Assembly: GCA_947494695.1 (NCBI GenBank) | Contig: CANLWB010000001.1 | Location: forward strand, 496,001-560,000 | Length of the DNA: 64,000 nucleotides | Direction of reading: 5' to 3' | DNA from: an uncultured Flavobacteriaceae bacterium | GTDB lineage: Bacteria > Bacteroidota > Bacteroidia > Flavobacteriales > Flavobacteriaceae | Shown: positions 1 through 9,036 of the stretch, one piece after another | Layout: each line of letters starts with the position of its first letter | Numbering within the stretch: position 1 is the first letter of the stretch | Notes under the pieces: model-generated | What the model was told of the DNA's origin: nothing | What the model saw: only the letters and a program-made list of their open reading frames with translations | Databases searched by the model: none | Position numbers and translations under genes: made by a program

Positions 1-1404
1 CCTCGATTTACACAACCTAAGTTGTATAAAGAGATTTCAAGGCATCCAAATCCGTTTAAAATATACTCAGATAAACTCATTGCAGAAGGCACTATCGATC
101 AGGCTTATGTCGACAAGATTATTGAAGATTTTAAAGAAACCTTAGAAAACGAATATGCGAAAGCTAAGGAAGCAGAATCTTCTAAAGTTCGAGAGTTCAT
201 GCAAGAACGTTGGTCGGCTTTCGAACGCCAAGGTTTAGATGCCATGTTGGAGCCCGTGGATACTGCATATACAAAGGACAAACTGGAAGAAATTTCTAAA
301 GTGATTTCAACAGTTCCTGAAGGTGTTAAATTTTTACGCAAGGCAGAACGAATTCTTGACGGACGTAGAAAAATGGTTTTTGAAACCGATAGCTTGGACT
401 GGGGAATGGCTGAGTCTTTGGCTTATGGAAGTTTAATGGAAGAAGGATTTAATATCCGAATCTCTGGTCAGGATGTAGAACGCGGGACATTTAGTCATCG
501 TCATGCTATTTTGCGTGATGAAATATCAGAAGAACGTATTAATTTATTAAATACCAATCCAGAAAATAAAGGTAAAATGGATATTTATAATTCCTTTTTA
601 TCTGAATATGGTGTACTTGGTTTCGATTATGGTTATGCTATGGCTAATCCAAATACATTAACAATTTGGGAAGCACAGTTTGGTGATTTTAGTAATGGTG
701 CGCAGATTATTTTCGACCAGTATTTATCGGCAGCTGAAGATAAATGGAAATCTCAAAACGGTATCGTTGTTTTATTACCACATGGATACGAAGGACAAGG
801 GTCTGAGCATTCATCGGCAAGAATAGAACGGTATTTACAATTATGTGGCGAAGATAATATGATTGTGGCAGATTGTACGACTCCGGCTAATTTCTTCCAC
901 CTGTTACGCCGTCAAATGAAACGCGATTTTAGAAAACCATTGGTGGTATTCACACCTAAAAGTTTATTGCGTCACCCAAAAGCAGTATCGTCGATAGGCG
1001 AGTTGGCACAGGGTGGGTTTGAGGAAGTGATAGACGATACGATCGCTCCAGATCATGTTAAAAAAGTGGTATTCTGTACAGGAAAATTCTATTACGACTT
1101 GTTGGCCGAAAGAGAAGCATTGGAAAGAAAAGATGTTGCTCTAGTAAGAATAGAGCAGTTATTTCCATTGCATTTAGAAAAAATACAGACCATTTTAAAT
1201 AGGTATCCTAATGCAGAGAACCATGTATGGGCACAGGAAGAACCTAAAAATATGGGATCATGGAGTTATATGGCACAGCGTATGGACTTGGTTAAGCTGG
1301 ACGTGGCTTCTAGGCCTTATAGTTCGGTGCCGGCACCAGGATCAAGTACAAGAGATAAGAGAAGACAACGTGCTGTTATTGATTCGGTTTTCAACATAGA
1401 CTAA
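1..1404 (+). CDS. sucA: 2-oxoglutarate dehydrogenase E1 component, C-terminal part (partial)
   Basis: The reading frame is open from base 1, so the start lies outside the window and only the last 467 or so codons are seen. The protein is the thiamine-diphosphate E1 subunit of the 2-oxoglutarate dehydrogenase complex (TCA cycle, cytoplasm), which decarboxylates 2-oxoglutarate and passes the succinyl group to the E2 lipoyl arm. Family signatures seen are QFGDFSNGAQIIFDQY, the LLPHGYEGQGSEHSSAR segment and the C-terminal WAQEEPKNMGSW motif. The E2 gene follows 47 bp downstream on the same strand, the usual sucAB order. Identification is secure. Confidence 0.96.
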   Translation, partial: PRFTQPKLYKEISRHPNPFKIYSDKLIAEGTIDQAYVDKIIEDFKETLENEYAKAKEAESSKVREFMQERWSAFERQGLDAMLEPVDTAYTKDKLEEISKVISTVPEGVKFLRKAERILDGRRKMVFETDSLDWGMAESLAYGSLMEEGFNIRISGQDVERGTFSHRHAILRDEISEERINLLNTNPENKGKMDIYNSFLSEYGVLGFDYGYAMANPNTLTIWEAQFGDFSNGAQIIFDQYLSAAEDKWKSQNGIVVLLPHGYEGQGSEHSSARIERYLQLCGEDNMIVADCTTPANFFHLLRRQMKRDFRKPLVVFTPKSLLRHPKAVSSIGELAQGGFEEVIDDTIAPDHVKKVVFCTGKFYYDLLAEREALERKDVALVRIEQLFPLHLEKIQTILNRYPNAENHVWAQEEPKNMGSWSYMAQRMDLVKLDVASRPYSSVPAPGSSTRDKRRQRAVIDSVFNID

Positions 1405-1451
1405 GTTAAGATTAAAAGAAAATAATTCATATACAATTAAAATTATAAGGA

Positions 1452-2660
1452 ATGATTTTAGAAATGAAAGTACCCTCGCCAGGTGAGTCCATTACAGAAG
1501 TGGAAATAGCAACATGGTTAGTGGAAGATGGGGATTATGTAGAGAAGGATCAGGCTATAGCGGAGGTAGATAGTGATAAAGCAACATTGGAATTACCTGC
1601 AGAGTCTAGCGGAACCATTACGCTTAAAGCGGAAGAAGGTGATGCTGTTGCCGTTGGTGAAGTTGTTTGTTTAATCGATACAAGTGCAGAGAAACCAGAG
1701 GGAGATGCGCCAAAAGCAGATAAAAAGGAAGAGGCCCCGAAAGCCGAAGCTCCTAAAGCTGCAACTCCTGAAACAAAAACATATGCAACTGGAACAGCAA
1801 GTCCAGCGGCTAAAAAGATTTTAGCAGAAAAAGGAATCGAAGCACAATCGGTTTCTGGAACTGGTAAAGACGGTAGAGTTACAAAAGAAGATGCTATAAA
1901 TGCAGTGCCTTCTATGGGTACACCAACCGGAGGTAGTAGAGGAACATCTCGAAGCAAAATGTCGATGTTGCGTCGAAAGGTGGCAGAGCGTTTGGTAGAA
2001 GCCAAAAATACAACGGCTATGTTAACGACTTTTAATGAAGTTGACATGTCTCCAATATTTGCTTTACGTTCGGAGTATAAAGAAACATTTAAAGCTAAGC
2101 ATGGCGTAGGTTTAGGGTTCATGAGTTTCTTTACATTGGCGGTGGTACGTGCATTAAAAATGTATCCTGCAGTGAACTCTATGATTGATGGGAAAGAAAT
2201 GATAAGCTATGATTTTTGTGATATCAGTATTGCTGTTTCCGGACCAAAAGGATTAATGGTTCCTGTGATGAGAAATGTAGAGAATTTAAGTTTTAGAGGT
2301 GTTGAGGCTGAAGTAAAACGTTTGGCACTTCGTGCTCGTGATGGGCAAATTACTGTGGATGAAATGACAGGAGGAACGTTTACAATTTCTAATGGAGGTG
2401 TGTTTGGTAGCATGTTATCAACACCAATCATTAACCCACCGCAAAGTGGTATTTTAGGAATGCATAATATTGTTGAGCGTCCGGTCGCAGTCGACGGAAA
2501 AGTAGAAATACGACCTATCATGTATGTGGCACTTTCGTACGATCATAGAATTATTGATGGTAAGGAGAGTGTAGGCTTTTTGGTTGCTGTAAAAGAAGCA
2601 TTAGAAAACCCTACAGAATTATTAATGGATAATGATGTTAAAAGAGCTTTAGAGCTCTAG
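1452..2660 (+). CDS. sucB: Dihydrolipoyllysine succinyltransferase (2-oxoglutarate dehydrogenase E2)
   Basis: This is the E2 core of the 2-oxoglutarate dehydrogenase complex, which transfers the succinyl group from lipoate to CoA. Domain order over 402 residues: one lipoyl domain (about 1-76) with the lipoylated Lys43 in DSDKATLEL; an Ala/Pro/Lys-rich linker; a peripheral-subunit-binding domain (about 112-147, [13 protein letters not shown]); and the acyltransferase domain, with the catalytic [10 protein letters not shown] motif (His365, Asp369). Length is normal for the family. It directly follows sucA and is closed by a strong hairpin terminator about 30 bp after its stop. Confidence 0.97.
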   Translation: MILEMKVPSPGESITEVEIATWLVEDGDYVEKDQAIAEVDSDKATLELPAESSGTITLKAEEGDAVAVGEVVCLIDTSAEKPEGDAPKADKKEEAPKAEAPKAATPETKTYATGTASPAAKKILAEKGIEAQSVSGTGKDGRVTKEDAINAVPSMGTPTGGSRGTSRSKMSMLRRKVAERLVEAKNTTAMLTTFNEVDMSPIFALRSEYKETFKAKHGVGLGFMSFFTLAVVRALKMYPAVNSMIDGKEMISYDFCDISIAVSGPKGLMVPVMRNVENLSFRGVEAEVKRLALRARDGQITVDEMTGGTFTISNGGVFGSMLSTPIINPPQSGILGMHNIVERPVAVDGKVEIRPIMYVALSYDHRIIDGKESVGFLVAVKEALENPTELLMDNDVKRALEL

Positions 2661-2689
2661 GAGAGACTTAACTTTAGATAAGAATAAAA

Positions 2690-2727
2690 AAGGGAGCTGC
2701 CAATATCGATTGGTAGTTCCCTTTTTA
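2690..2727. terminator. Bidirectional intrinsic terminator after sucB
   Basis: GGGAGCTGCCAAT pairs with ATTGGTAGTTCCC around an ATCG loop, allowing one G-U pair. Five Ts follow on the plus strand and six As precede it, so it can end sucAB transcription and also transcription arriving on the minus strand from the small ORF at 2752-2859. Confidence 0.85.
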
Positions 2728-2751
2728 GTTTAACTAAATATAAAACAAAAA

Positions 2752-2859
2752 CTAGCTAAAACACATAATAAGATTTATAGAAATAACAATAACTACTAAT
2801 ACAGCTAGTCCAATCATGCAATACTTGTCAATAACGTCGTTACCTTTTTCCATTTCCAT
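2752..2859 (-). CDS. Putative small single-pass membrane protein (35 aa)
   Basis: This short minus-strand ORF reads MEMEKGNDVIDKYCMIGLAV and so on, ending in MCFS. About 13 mostly charged residues are followed by one hydrophobic stretch of about 20 (IGLAVLVVIVISINLIM), a plausible N-in membrane helix. A second ATG lies two codons in (2853). It runs towards the bidirectional terminator behind sucB, which would serve as its own terminator. I do not recognise a family. The charge-then-helix layout supports a real micro-protein, but no promoter was recognised and the ORF is short enough to arise by chance. Confidence 0.4.
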   Translation of the reverse strand: MEMEKGNDVIDKYCMIGLAVLVVIVISINLIMCFS

Positions 2860-3052
2860 CCCTTTAATCTTAATTTTAAATGTCTTAGTTATATAAATTT
2901 TTTTGTTGAAAACTCTACACGGGTAGGCACAGAATTTTTAAATCCTTTTCTTAAAGAATTAATTAATAGCAGTGTAAAGGTATATCTCAAAGACGTAAAA
3001 AAAAATACGCACTTCTACGTATTTTTAAAAAATGAAAACGTTTATAAAAAGT

Positions 3053-3087
3053 GAAAGCTCTAAACCACAGATGGATTTAGAGCTTTC
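3053..3087 (-). terminator. Terminator-like hairpin in repeat copy 1
   Basis: GAAAGCTCTAAA pairs with TTTAGAGCTTTC around an 11-nt loop. Read on the minus strand the stem is followed by ACTTTTT, so it would be a second terminator for the operon ending at 3318. It is one of two near-identical hairpins placed in tandem. Confidence 0.55.
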
Positions 3088-3199
3088 TTAATTCTCCCTA
3101 AGAACTAATTAATAGCGGCCGTAAATATATGATGTTTATGTGAGAAAAAAAATACGCACTTCTACGTATTTTTTAAAAATGGAAAAGTTTATAAAAAGC

Positions 3200-3233
3200 G
3201 AAAGCTCTAAATCACGATGAATTTAGAGCTTTC
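3200..3233 (-). terminator. Terminator-like hairpin in repeat copy 2, end of the CHAT operon
   Basis: GAAAGCTCTAAAT pairs perfectly with ATTTAGAGCTTTC. On the minus strand it is followed by GCTTTTT, and it lies 85 bp past the stop of the response-regulator gene. It is the first of the two hairpins met by transcripts leaving that operon. Confidence 0.6.
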
Positions 3234-3317
3234 ATAATTCTCCCTAAGAACTAATTAATAGCGACTATAAAGATATATTATTTTTGTGAGAAAAAAAATA
3301 CATAACGCGAGTTTTTT

Positions 3318-3950
3318 CTAAAAATGTGCTTTATTTAGATTAGCCCATAAAGAAAGTGATGTGGGTTTGTTATCTAAACCTAGTTTGGCAACAATGTTAC
3401 TTCGGTGTTTATCAACGGTTCGTACCGAAATGGAAAGGCCTTCGGCGATATCGAGACTTGTTTTATTTTCAGAGATAAGCTTTACAATCTTTAGTTCGGA
3501 CTTTGTTAAGAGGTTTATGGTGTCTGGTTTTTGGTCTAAGTTGCTGGTATTTAGGTGAGACGTGATTTCCTTGCTAAAATAAGGCGTACCATTTACAACA
3601 TGTTTAATACATATTTCAATCTCTTCAATAGCAAACTCTTTAAGAATATAACCAAAAACATTAAAGGCTTTGGCCTGTTCGTATAATTCTTCTTCCTTAT
3701 CAAAAGTAATAAGGATAACTCTGGTCTTTAGGTTATTTTTTTTACAAGCCTCTGCAATTTCTAATCCTGTTCTGTGAGGCATTCTTATATCCAGTATGGC
3801 GATATCTGGTTTTAATTTTACCACCAGATTGTAGGCCGCATTACCGTCTTTTGCACTTCCAATAATATTAAATCCCTTAGAAATCAAAAAATCACTAAGG
3901 CCCCTTAACATCAATGGATGATCATCAGCAATTACTATAGAGGTGTTCAT
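3318..3950 (-). CDS. NarL/LuxR-type response regulator
   Basis: This is a 210-residue two-component transcription factor with a receiver domain (about 1-120) and a C-terminal LuxR helix-turn-helix (about 145-205). The acidic pocket is IADDHP near the N terminus, the phospho-acceptor is Asp54 in AILDIRMPH, and the HTH contains LTKSELKIVKLISENKTSLD and SVRTVDKHRSNIVAKLGL. No histidine kinase gene lies next to it. It is the last gene of a minus-strand run after the CHAT and retropepsin genes, with an 80-bp gap, so it may belong to that operon or stand alone. Family assignment is firm; targets are unknown. Confidence 0.93.
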   Translation of the reverse strand: MNTSIVIADDHPLMLRGLSDFLISKGFNIIGSAKDGNAAYNLVVKLKPDIAILDIRMPHRTGLEIAEACKKNNLKTRVILITFDKEEELYEQAKAFNVFGYILKEFAIEEIEICIKHVVNGTPYFSKEITSHLNTSNLDQKPDTINLLTKSELKIVKLISENKTSLDIAEGLSISVRTVDKHRSNIVAKLGLDNKPTSLSLWANLNKAHF

Positions 3951-4030
3951 TAAGTGAGAAGAATTATATAAGCTATTAATTAAAATGTAGATTTGTCTAA
4001 ATCATGATTAAATATGTCCAGGTTTGTTTT

Positions 4031-4474
4031 TTATCGTTTTAAATATAAATATTTCTTTTCATAATCTATGATGGCTTTAGCTTTTTTTAGGATATCGGCT
4101 CCTATAATACCATCTACTGGTGTGGAATTATGATTTACAAGCGCAGTATTAACATGAGTAAGGTTAAACAATACCAATACAACCTTATTATGTTTCCATT
4201 TGCCAATTCTAACTTTATTCTTTTTAGACATTTTTGTATCCATATCTATAGCTCCAGCACCTGCCGCTTTAATCGCCGAATCCTCGGTTTTTAGATTGAA
4301 CGTATCAACAGCTTCAAAGCCCACACAAGAACTGGAAGCCCCAGTATCTAAAATGAATCGTCCTTTGTGACCATTTATAGTGGCTTTTATTTCAAAGTGA
4401 TTCGTTTTGGTTAGGTGTAATTTTACCTTGACATAATCTTTTTCAAGAAGAAACTCCTGAAGTGTCTTTTCCAT
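4031..4474 (-). CDS. Retropepsin-like aspartic protease (clan AA)
   Basis: This 147-residue protein carries one retropepsin-like fold. The catalytic Asp43 sits in FILDTGASSSCV, and the second hydrophobic-hydrophobic-Gly segment is VDGIIGADIL near the C terminus. Such single-domain enzymes act as dimers. There is no signal peptide or membrane helix, so it is predicted cytoplasmic, unlike its exported neighbours. Its first 32 bases overlap the end of the CHAT gene in another frame, which suggests translational coupling. The substrate is unknown; I infer that it works with, or processes, the product of the coupled gene. Confidence 0.85.
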   Translation of the reverse strand: MEKTLQEFLLEKDYVKVKLHLTKTNHFEIKATINGHKGRFILDTGASSSCVGFEAVDTFNLKTEDSAIKAAGAGAIDMDTKMSKKNKVRIGKWKHNKVVLVLFNLTHVNTALVNHNSTPVDGIIGADILKKAKAIIDYEKKYLYLKR

Positions 4475-7043
4475 AAGATATTTTAATTCTATACCGTAAA
4501 AATAGTATAATAAGAAGCGCTATTAGTATAACGAAGGTATTAATTAATTTATTATTGTCAGACTCAGGTTTCATGAATTGACCATAATAGACAAAAGCGC
4601 TCCAATAATAGGGGGATTTTTTAATATTACTGATGGAATTACTTTGTAGATAATCGATCTTCGACTGATGATTAGCAAGGTAAGCAGATTTGTTATCACT
4701 ATAATTTTTGTAAAAGGATGCCATAACTTGAGACGTCGATAAATCATTTATTTGCCACAATGAAAATAATATGTTTTGGGCTCCGGCATATTGAAACCCT
4801 CTGGCGATACTCATAGCCCCCTCACCTTTATGTAATTTACCAACGCCTGTTTCACAGGCACTTAGAACCACTAAGTTTGTGTTTAAATCTAAGCTGTATA
4901 ATTCATTTAAAAATAGGGTGTTGTTGTAGAATTCGATATTTGCAGGTGTTGAAAAATCGCCACTACTGGCGTGTGTAGACAAATGTAGAATATCGTAGTA
5001 AGTACTATGTTCTATAAAAGCTTCTTTTGTGGCCTGTTCCTTCAATAAAAAACGAGATGCCATTTCTCCTTCTATAGCATGGGCTTCATCTATAGAATAT
5101 GTTAAGGAACTGTTTGTGTTTTCAAAAATAGGAAAGACCCCCAGGAGTTTACTCGCCATAATATGGTCTTCTCGTTTTAAGTAAAACGGAATACTGGTAT
5201 TGTAAAGGACTTGATATTTTTGCACAACAAAGGGCATTTTCGAAAAGTTCGTCGTATTCGTTTTTGAGGTAAGCAAGGCTTCAAATGGAACAAAATTTAA
5301 CAACCCATCGGGAATAACAATCATGTTTTTTGTCTCAACAGCATTTTTAAGATTAAGTGTCTTATAAAGTGAGAATGCCAAATCGGTGAACTTACTTACA
5401 TTGTTGTTAATTATAGAAGCTGTGTCGAACAGATGGATAAAATCTGTGATGCGTTTTTGGGTGCCATCCTCTAAAGGAATTCTATTCAATTTGATTTCAT
5501 GGTCATTAATAACGAATTGATAGAGGTTCTTTTTTCCGAAGAAATACTCAATTAAAACAGCGTTGTCTGCGTTCAGTCTGGCTTGTGTATTCTGAAGCGA
5601 GAAATTAGAAGATTTCAATTCTGGATATACTTTCCTTATTCTTTCATTAAGAGTTTTTAAGGCAATACTCACACGATTTAATTTAGAACTTAAGTCTGTA
5701 ATAACAGCCGCCTGAGTATTTCCCAGTTGTTCGTTAATTAAGCGTCCCGTTATGCTTTCTTGTTGTTTTAATAAGTGTGTTTCTTTAAGAAGTAAACTGT
5801 CATTGGGATGCTTTCTAAGCAATGCTTTTTTGATGGCTTTTTCTTTTAATACACCGGACTTATTGAATTCGGCATATTGCAGAGCTGTAATTAAAAGGGA
5901 ATCTTTTTTAGTGTTTAGAAATTCATTAAACATCATATCAATACATAGTTCACTGCGAATTCGATTTGCAGCTTGATTTGATATTTTGTTTTCCTGAGAT
6001 GTCCAGTTGTTTTCTAATAAGCGCGATACATAAAAGCTAAAATCGTAATACTTTAGTGCAAGTTTATAATCCTCATGCCATGTGGCGTACAAATCGAAAA
6101 TGTCTATAAAGGTGTTTTCAGCATATAATTGGACTTTGTTAATATGATCGATAGATTTGGTTTCTGGTAATAATGTTTTAATAGCCGAATTTAAGTTAGT
6201 TTTAGCTTTATCGGGCTGGTTTAGAAGTTTGTAAAGTTGTGCCTCTTCCAAATAAAGCTTAGCCAATTCCCTAACAGATAAACGGCTAATAATACGTTGT
6301 TTTTTAGCCTGGTTAAATGCCTTTAAAGCCGCTTCAAATTTATTGTTTTGTAACAGAATCATATAATGACTTCGGTGACTGTAATAGCTGCTATTTTGAG
6401 AGGCCTCAGGAATGTCCGAAATCTTATTTATTTTCTTGAGGGTAATTTGACTCTGTGTATGCAGTTGAATGATTTTTTCCTTTTGATGCTTATCCAGGTT
6501 TTGCTTATCCTTATAGGTTGAAGTTAACTTCAAAGCCGTTTCATGCTTGCCAATAGTCTGGTACAAAATAGCTAGATTAATGACTCCGCTCGCTTGATGC
6601 TTTAAATGGTTGCTTTTTTCAGCTAAGTAAATGTATGCTTTAATAATGTTTTCGGCATTGGTATAGTCGTTTGTTTTGGTGTACAGGTTACCTAAAGGTT
6701 TTAAACAATGCTCTATAATGTCGAAATCGGAACGTTTTGAAAGTTCGTTGGAATTAAAACGATTCAAAGCATCTTCAAAGGTTGAGATCGCTTCATTTAA
6801 CCTCGATTTTTGATCCAGGTAATACCCTTTGTGGGATAGTAAAAACACCAAAGCTAATTGTTCATCTTTGCTTTTAACTTGCGCTTTAAATCTAGATTCT
6901 CGTTCGGTTAAATGTTTTAAAGTGACATCATTTTTATTGGCCATAAACGTTTCGGCAGCCGCATAAATATCTTCTTCCAAATTTTGGGACAGTGTGATGC
7001 CGTAAATTAAAAAGAAAAGAAATTTTAGTTTTTTCATAGGCAT
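4443..7043 (-). CDS. Exported, membrane-anchored TPR-CHAT caspase-like protease
   Basis: In 866 residues the order is: N-terminal signal sequence (KKLKFLFFLIYGITLSQ); long helical TPR region (about 30-400) with repeats such as NEAISTFEDALNRF and AALKAFNQAKKQ; coiled linker; CHAT domain (about 560-800); one C-terminal transmembrane helix (about 832-850); and a short basic tail. The CHAT dyad is His691 in LHLSTHASSG and Cys730 in VVLSACETGVG, both intact. Signal peptide plus basic tail imply that the TPR and CHAT parts face the periplasm. CHAT proteases are peptidases of the caspase/separase clan, usually switched by bound partners. The third codon, also ATG, may be the true start. The PKD gene ends 22 bp upstream, so an operon is likely. 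Confidence 0.9.
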   Translation of the reverse strand: MPMKKLKFLFFLIYGITLSQNLEEDIYAAAETFMANKNDVTLKHLTERESRFKAQVKSKDEQLALVFLLSHKGYYLDQKSRLNEAISTFEDALNRFNSNELSKRSDFDIIEHCLKPLGNLYTKTNDYTNAENIIKAYIYLAEKSNHLKHQASGVINLAILYQTIGKHETALKLTSTYKDKQNLDKHQKEKIIQLHTQSQITLKKINKISDIPEASQNSSYYSHRSHYMILLQNNKFEAALKAFNQAKKQRIISRLSVRELAKLYLEEAQLYKLLNQPDKAKTNLNSAIKTLLPETKSIDHINKVQLYAENTFIDIFDLYATWHEDYKLALKYYDFSFYVSRLLENNWTSQENKISNQAANRIRSELCIDMMFNEFLNTKKDSLLITALQYAEFNKSGVLKEKAIKKALLRKHPNDSLLLKETHLLKQQESITGRLINEQLGNTQAAVITDLSSKLNRVSIALKTLNERIRKVYPELKSSNFSLQNTQARLNADNAVLIEYFFGKKNLYQFVINDHEIKLNRIPLEDGTQKRITDFIHLFDTASIINNNVSKFTDLAFSLYKTLNLKNAVETKNMIVIPDGLLNFVPFEALLTSKTNTTNFSKMPFVVQKYQVLYNTSIPFYLKREDHIMASKLLGVFPIFENTNSSLTYSIDEAHAIEGEMASRFLLKEQATKEAFIEHSTYYDILHLSTHASSGDFSTPANIEFYNNTLFLNELYSLDLNTNLVVLSACETGVGKLHKGEGAMSIARGFQYAGAQNILFSLWQINDLSTSQVMASFYKNYSDNKSAYLANHQSKIDYLQSNSISNIKKSPYYWSAFVYYGQFMKPESDNNKLINTFVILIALLIILFLRYRIKISYGKDTSGVSS

Positions 7044-7065
7044 ATATTACCAGGGCGCTTTGGTA

Positions 7066-9021
7066 TTAAAATTTCCAAATAGCATAAAACTGCCAATAAT
7101 TAAAGTTTTCTTCAAAATTCATAATGTAACGGGCTCCCAAACTAGGACCAATTCGGGCGAAACCAGCAGTTACATCAAACAAGAAACCAGTTCTTAAATT
7201 AATGAAAGTGTTGGTTTCACTTGTAGAAAACTCTTCTGTTCCAGCAATAGGAAGGTCTGTTGAAGGGCCTTCATAGAAATCCATTGTAACCTGTTGTTCT
7301 CGTTTTTCACTTAACGAAATACTGTTTTGTAAACCGGCTCCTAGACCTATGTAATTATTCACATTATATCGAATTAACACAGGAACATCCCAGTCAAAAT
7401 TTTCATAAGAATCAATGGTTGTAGTACGCTGTAAAAACCGAGCCCCTTGAGCATTTTGTATAAACTCATCGACTATATCGGCATGTGTTTCGTAATTATG
7501 AAGATTATTCATAAGCTCCACTTGCCAATACCACCTATAAGATTTAAATGGAGAGAGGGTAGCTCCTAAAAAATAACTTTCAGAATTCCTCAAATCGCTA
7601 AATGAATTAAAACCTGTTTTCACACCAATAGAAATGCCAGGTAAAAACCGGGTTGTTGCATAATTGGTAATAATTGGGTCGTTTTTATCAAAAATAATAG
7701 CAGTCTTACTTTTGGTTTTTTTCTTATGAAAGTCTTTCGCAAATTTGATGTTGTATTTTACAAAACCTTTAGTAGAATCGTATGCTTTAACATGTTTCTG
7801 TTCACTTCCCGGAAGATAGATGTTCTTAAAGGTGAAAATGGCCTGAGTATCTGTAAAAGTCGTATCTAAACAACTATAAAGTACGTCGCGTTTCGGGCAT
7901 ATGTCACATTTGGGATACATGTCTAAGACCTTGAGTGTGGATTTGTCTAACATTTCTGGAATATCTGTTTCTAATCGTATGGTCCGCGCTGGTCCTTCCC
8001 CATTGTTTTGAAATTTTATTTTAAATTTTAAGTTTTTAAAGCGAACAAGCCTGTAGTTCATAAAACTTCCATTAGATGACATTTTATTGGGGTCATGTGA
8101 GGTTACAATCTCCATTTCCATGTCCTTGACTTTATGGTTGTCATAATTGCTGTCTGGGACATAAATACCTCTTACCGATATAATAGCGCTGGTGTCTTTA
8201 ACCATTTCCGGAGTGGTTTTAAGGCTGAAAAAGATATGACGTTCTTCATTGGGTTCCATATTGTCAAATTCCAACAGGCTCCAGTCTTTGTAAATGGCTT
8301 TAGCATCTGCAATCGATACGGGTAAGTTGGTTTTTTCTGTAGAATCCTGTAATACGGTTTTAGATTTAACAATGTCATTATCCAATGAGGCAAGATACGT
8401 TCTTTCGTCATCTATATTATTGGTATACGCAAAACCATCTACAGAAATGTTTCTTTCATTATGGTGCGTTCTGGTTTCTAGCAATTCGAAGTTGTTGGCT
8501 TTATATTTTAGCTCGTTGTAAAACAGATAAACCTTCCCGTTAGTCGTGTAGTCTTTGGTGTTTTTATAGCTCATTATGGCGACCATTTCCTCTTCTGGTA
8601 ACGGTTCACGATTACGTTTTAATGTGAAGTTTTCATCCATAATAGCCAAATCCTGATATGTTGTGGTTATGGTGTTAACGGCTATTTTTTTTGGTCTTGA
8701 GGTTGGAGGTTTGCCCGTATCGTAATTATTGGTGGCCCATAACTTTACTTCATAGTTTCCTTTGTCTTTGTATATATGTTTTGGATGCTTTTCGGTGCTA
8801 TAGTGTCCATCTCCCAATTCCCAATAATAGGTGTAAAACGCTTTGGGTGCACCTGCGATTTGCTGTAGTGTGGGTGTTTCTGGCGATAGTAGGACTTCAT
8901 TGCCATTTGAGGAACTTTTAATGGTAGCCGTTCTTTTAAGCGTGTCGTTTGCTGCGCGTTGTTGAGAATAACCATAAGCGCACACAAATGTGAGGCCAAT
9001 AAAAAGCGATAGTTTCTTCAT
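7066..9021 (-). CDS. PKD-domain protein with C-terminal outer-membrane beta-barrel
   Basis: This is a 651-residue exported protein. Residues 1-19 are a signal peptide (MKKLSLFIGLTFVCAYGYS). A PKD fold follows at about 48-115, with YYWELGDGHYSTEKHP and HIYKDKGNYEVKLWATN. The middle part is beta-rich and has two CxxC-like pairs (YPKCDICPKRD). From about residue 455 (GISIGVKTGFNSFSDLRN) alternating aromatic strands run to the end at WQFYAIWKF, with the terminal Phe of outer-membrane barrels. I infer a surface or periplasmic sensor plugged into an outer-membrane barrel. It is co-directional with the CHAT gene. Function is unassigned. Confidence 0.82.
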   Translation of the reverse strand: MKKLSLFIGLTFVCAYGYSQQRAANDTLKRTATIKSSSNGNEVLLSPETPTLQQIAGAPKAFYTYYWELGDGHYSTEKHPKHIYKDKGNYEVKLWATNNYDTGKPPTSRPKKIAVNTITTTYQDLAIMDENFTLKRNREPLPEEEMVAIMSYKNTKDYTTNGKVYLFYNELKYKANNFELLETRTHHNERNISVDGFAYTNNIDDERTYLASLDNDIVKSKTVLQDSTEKTNLPVSIADAKAIYKDWSLLEFDNMEPNEERHIFFSLKTTPEMVKDTSAIISVRGIYVPDSNYDNHKVKDMEMEIVTSHDPNKMSSNGSFMNYRLVRFKNLKFKIKFQNNGEGPARTIRLETDIPEMLDKSTLKVLDMYPKCDICPKRDVLYSCLDTTFTDTQAIFTFKNIYLPGSEQKHVKAYDSTKGFVKYNIKFAKDFHKKKTKSKTAIIFDKNDPIITNYATTRFLPGISIGVKTGFNSFSDLRNSESYFLGATLSPFKSYRWYWQVELMNNLHNYETHADIVDEFIQNAQGARFLQRTTTIDSYENFDWDVPVLIRYNVNNYIGLGAGLQNSISLSEKREQQVTMDFYEGPSTDLPIAGTEEFSTSETNTFINLRTGFLFDVTAGFARIGPSLGARYIMNFEENFNYWQFYAIWKF

Positions 9022-9036
9022 TAAATAAATGATTTA

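Larger units (their letters stand above)
2953..3300. repeat. 146-bp tandem repeat, about 2.4 copies, with two palindromes per unit
   Basis: The anchor AATTAATAGC ends at 2970, 3116 and 3262, exactly 146 bp apart. Copies 1 and 2 are closely similar; copy 3 breaks down after about 3300. Each full unit has a near-palindrome of AAAATACG and CGTATTTT around an 8-nt spacer (3002-3025 and 3149-3172) and a longer hairpin built on GAAAGCTCTAAA (3053-3087 and 3200-3233). The array lies directly downstream of the response-regulator gene, between convergent units. Confidence 0.85.

Noticed and set aside
1550-2122. 190-codon minus-strand ORF opposite sucB
   Set aside because: It is antisense to the conserved lipoyl and linker region of sucB; its Ala/Ser-rich translation reflects the sucB linker.
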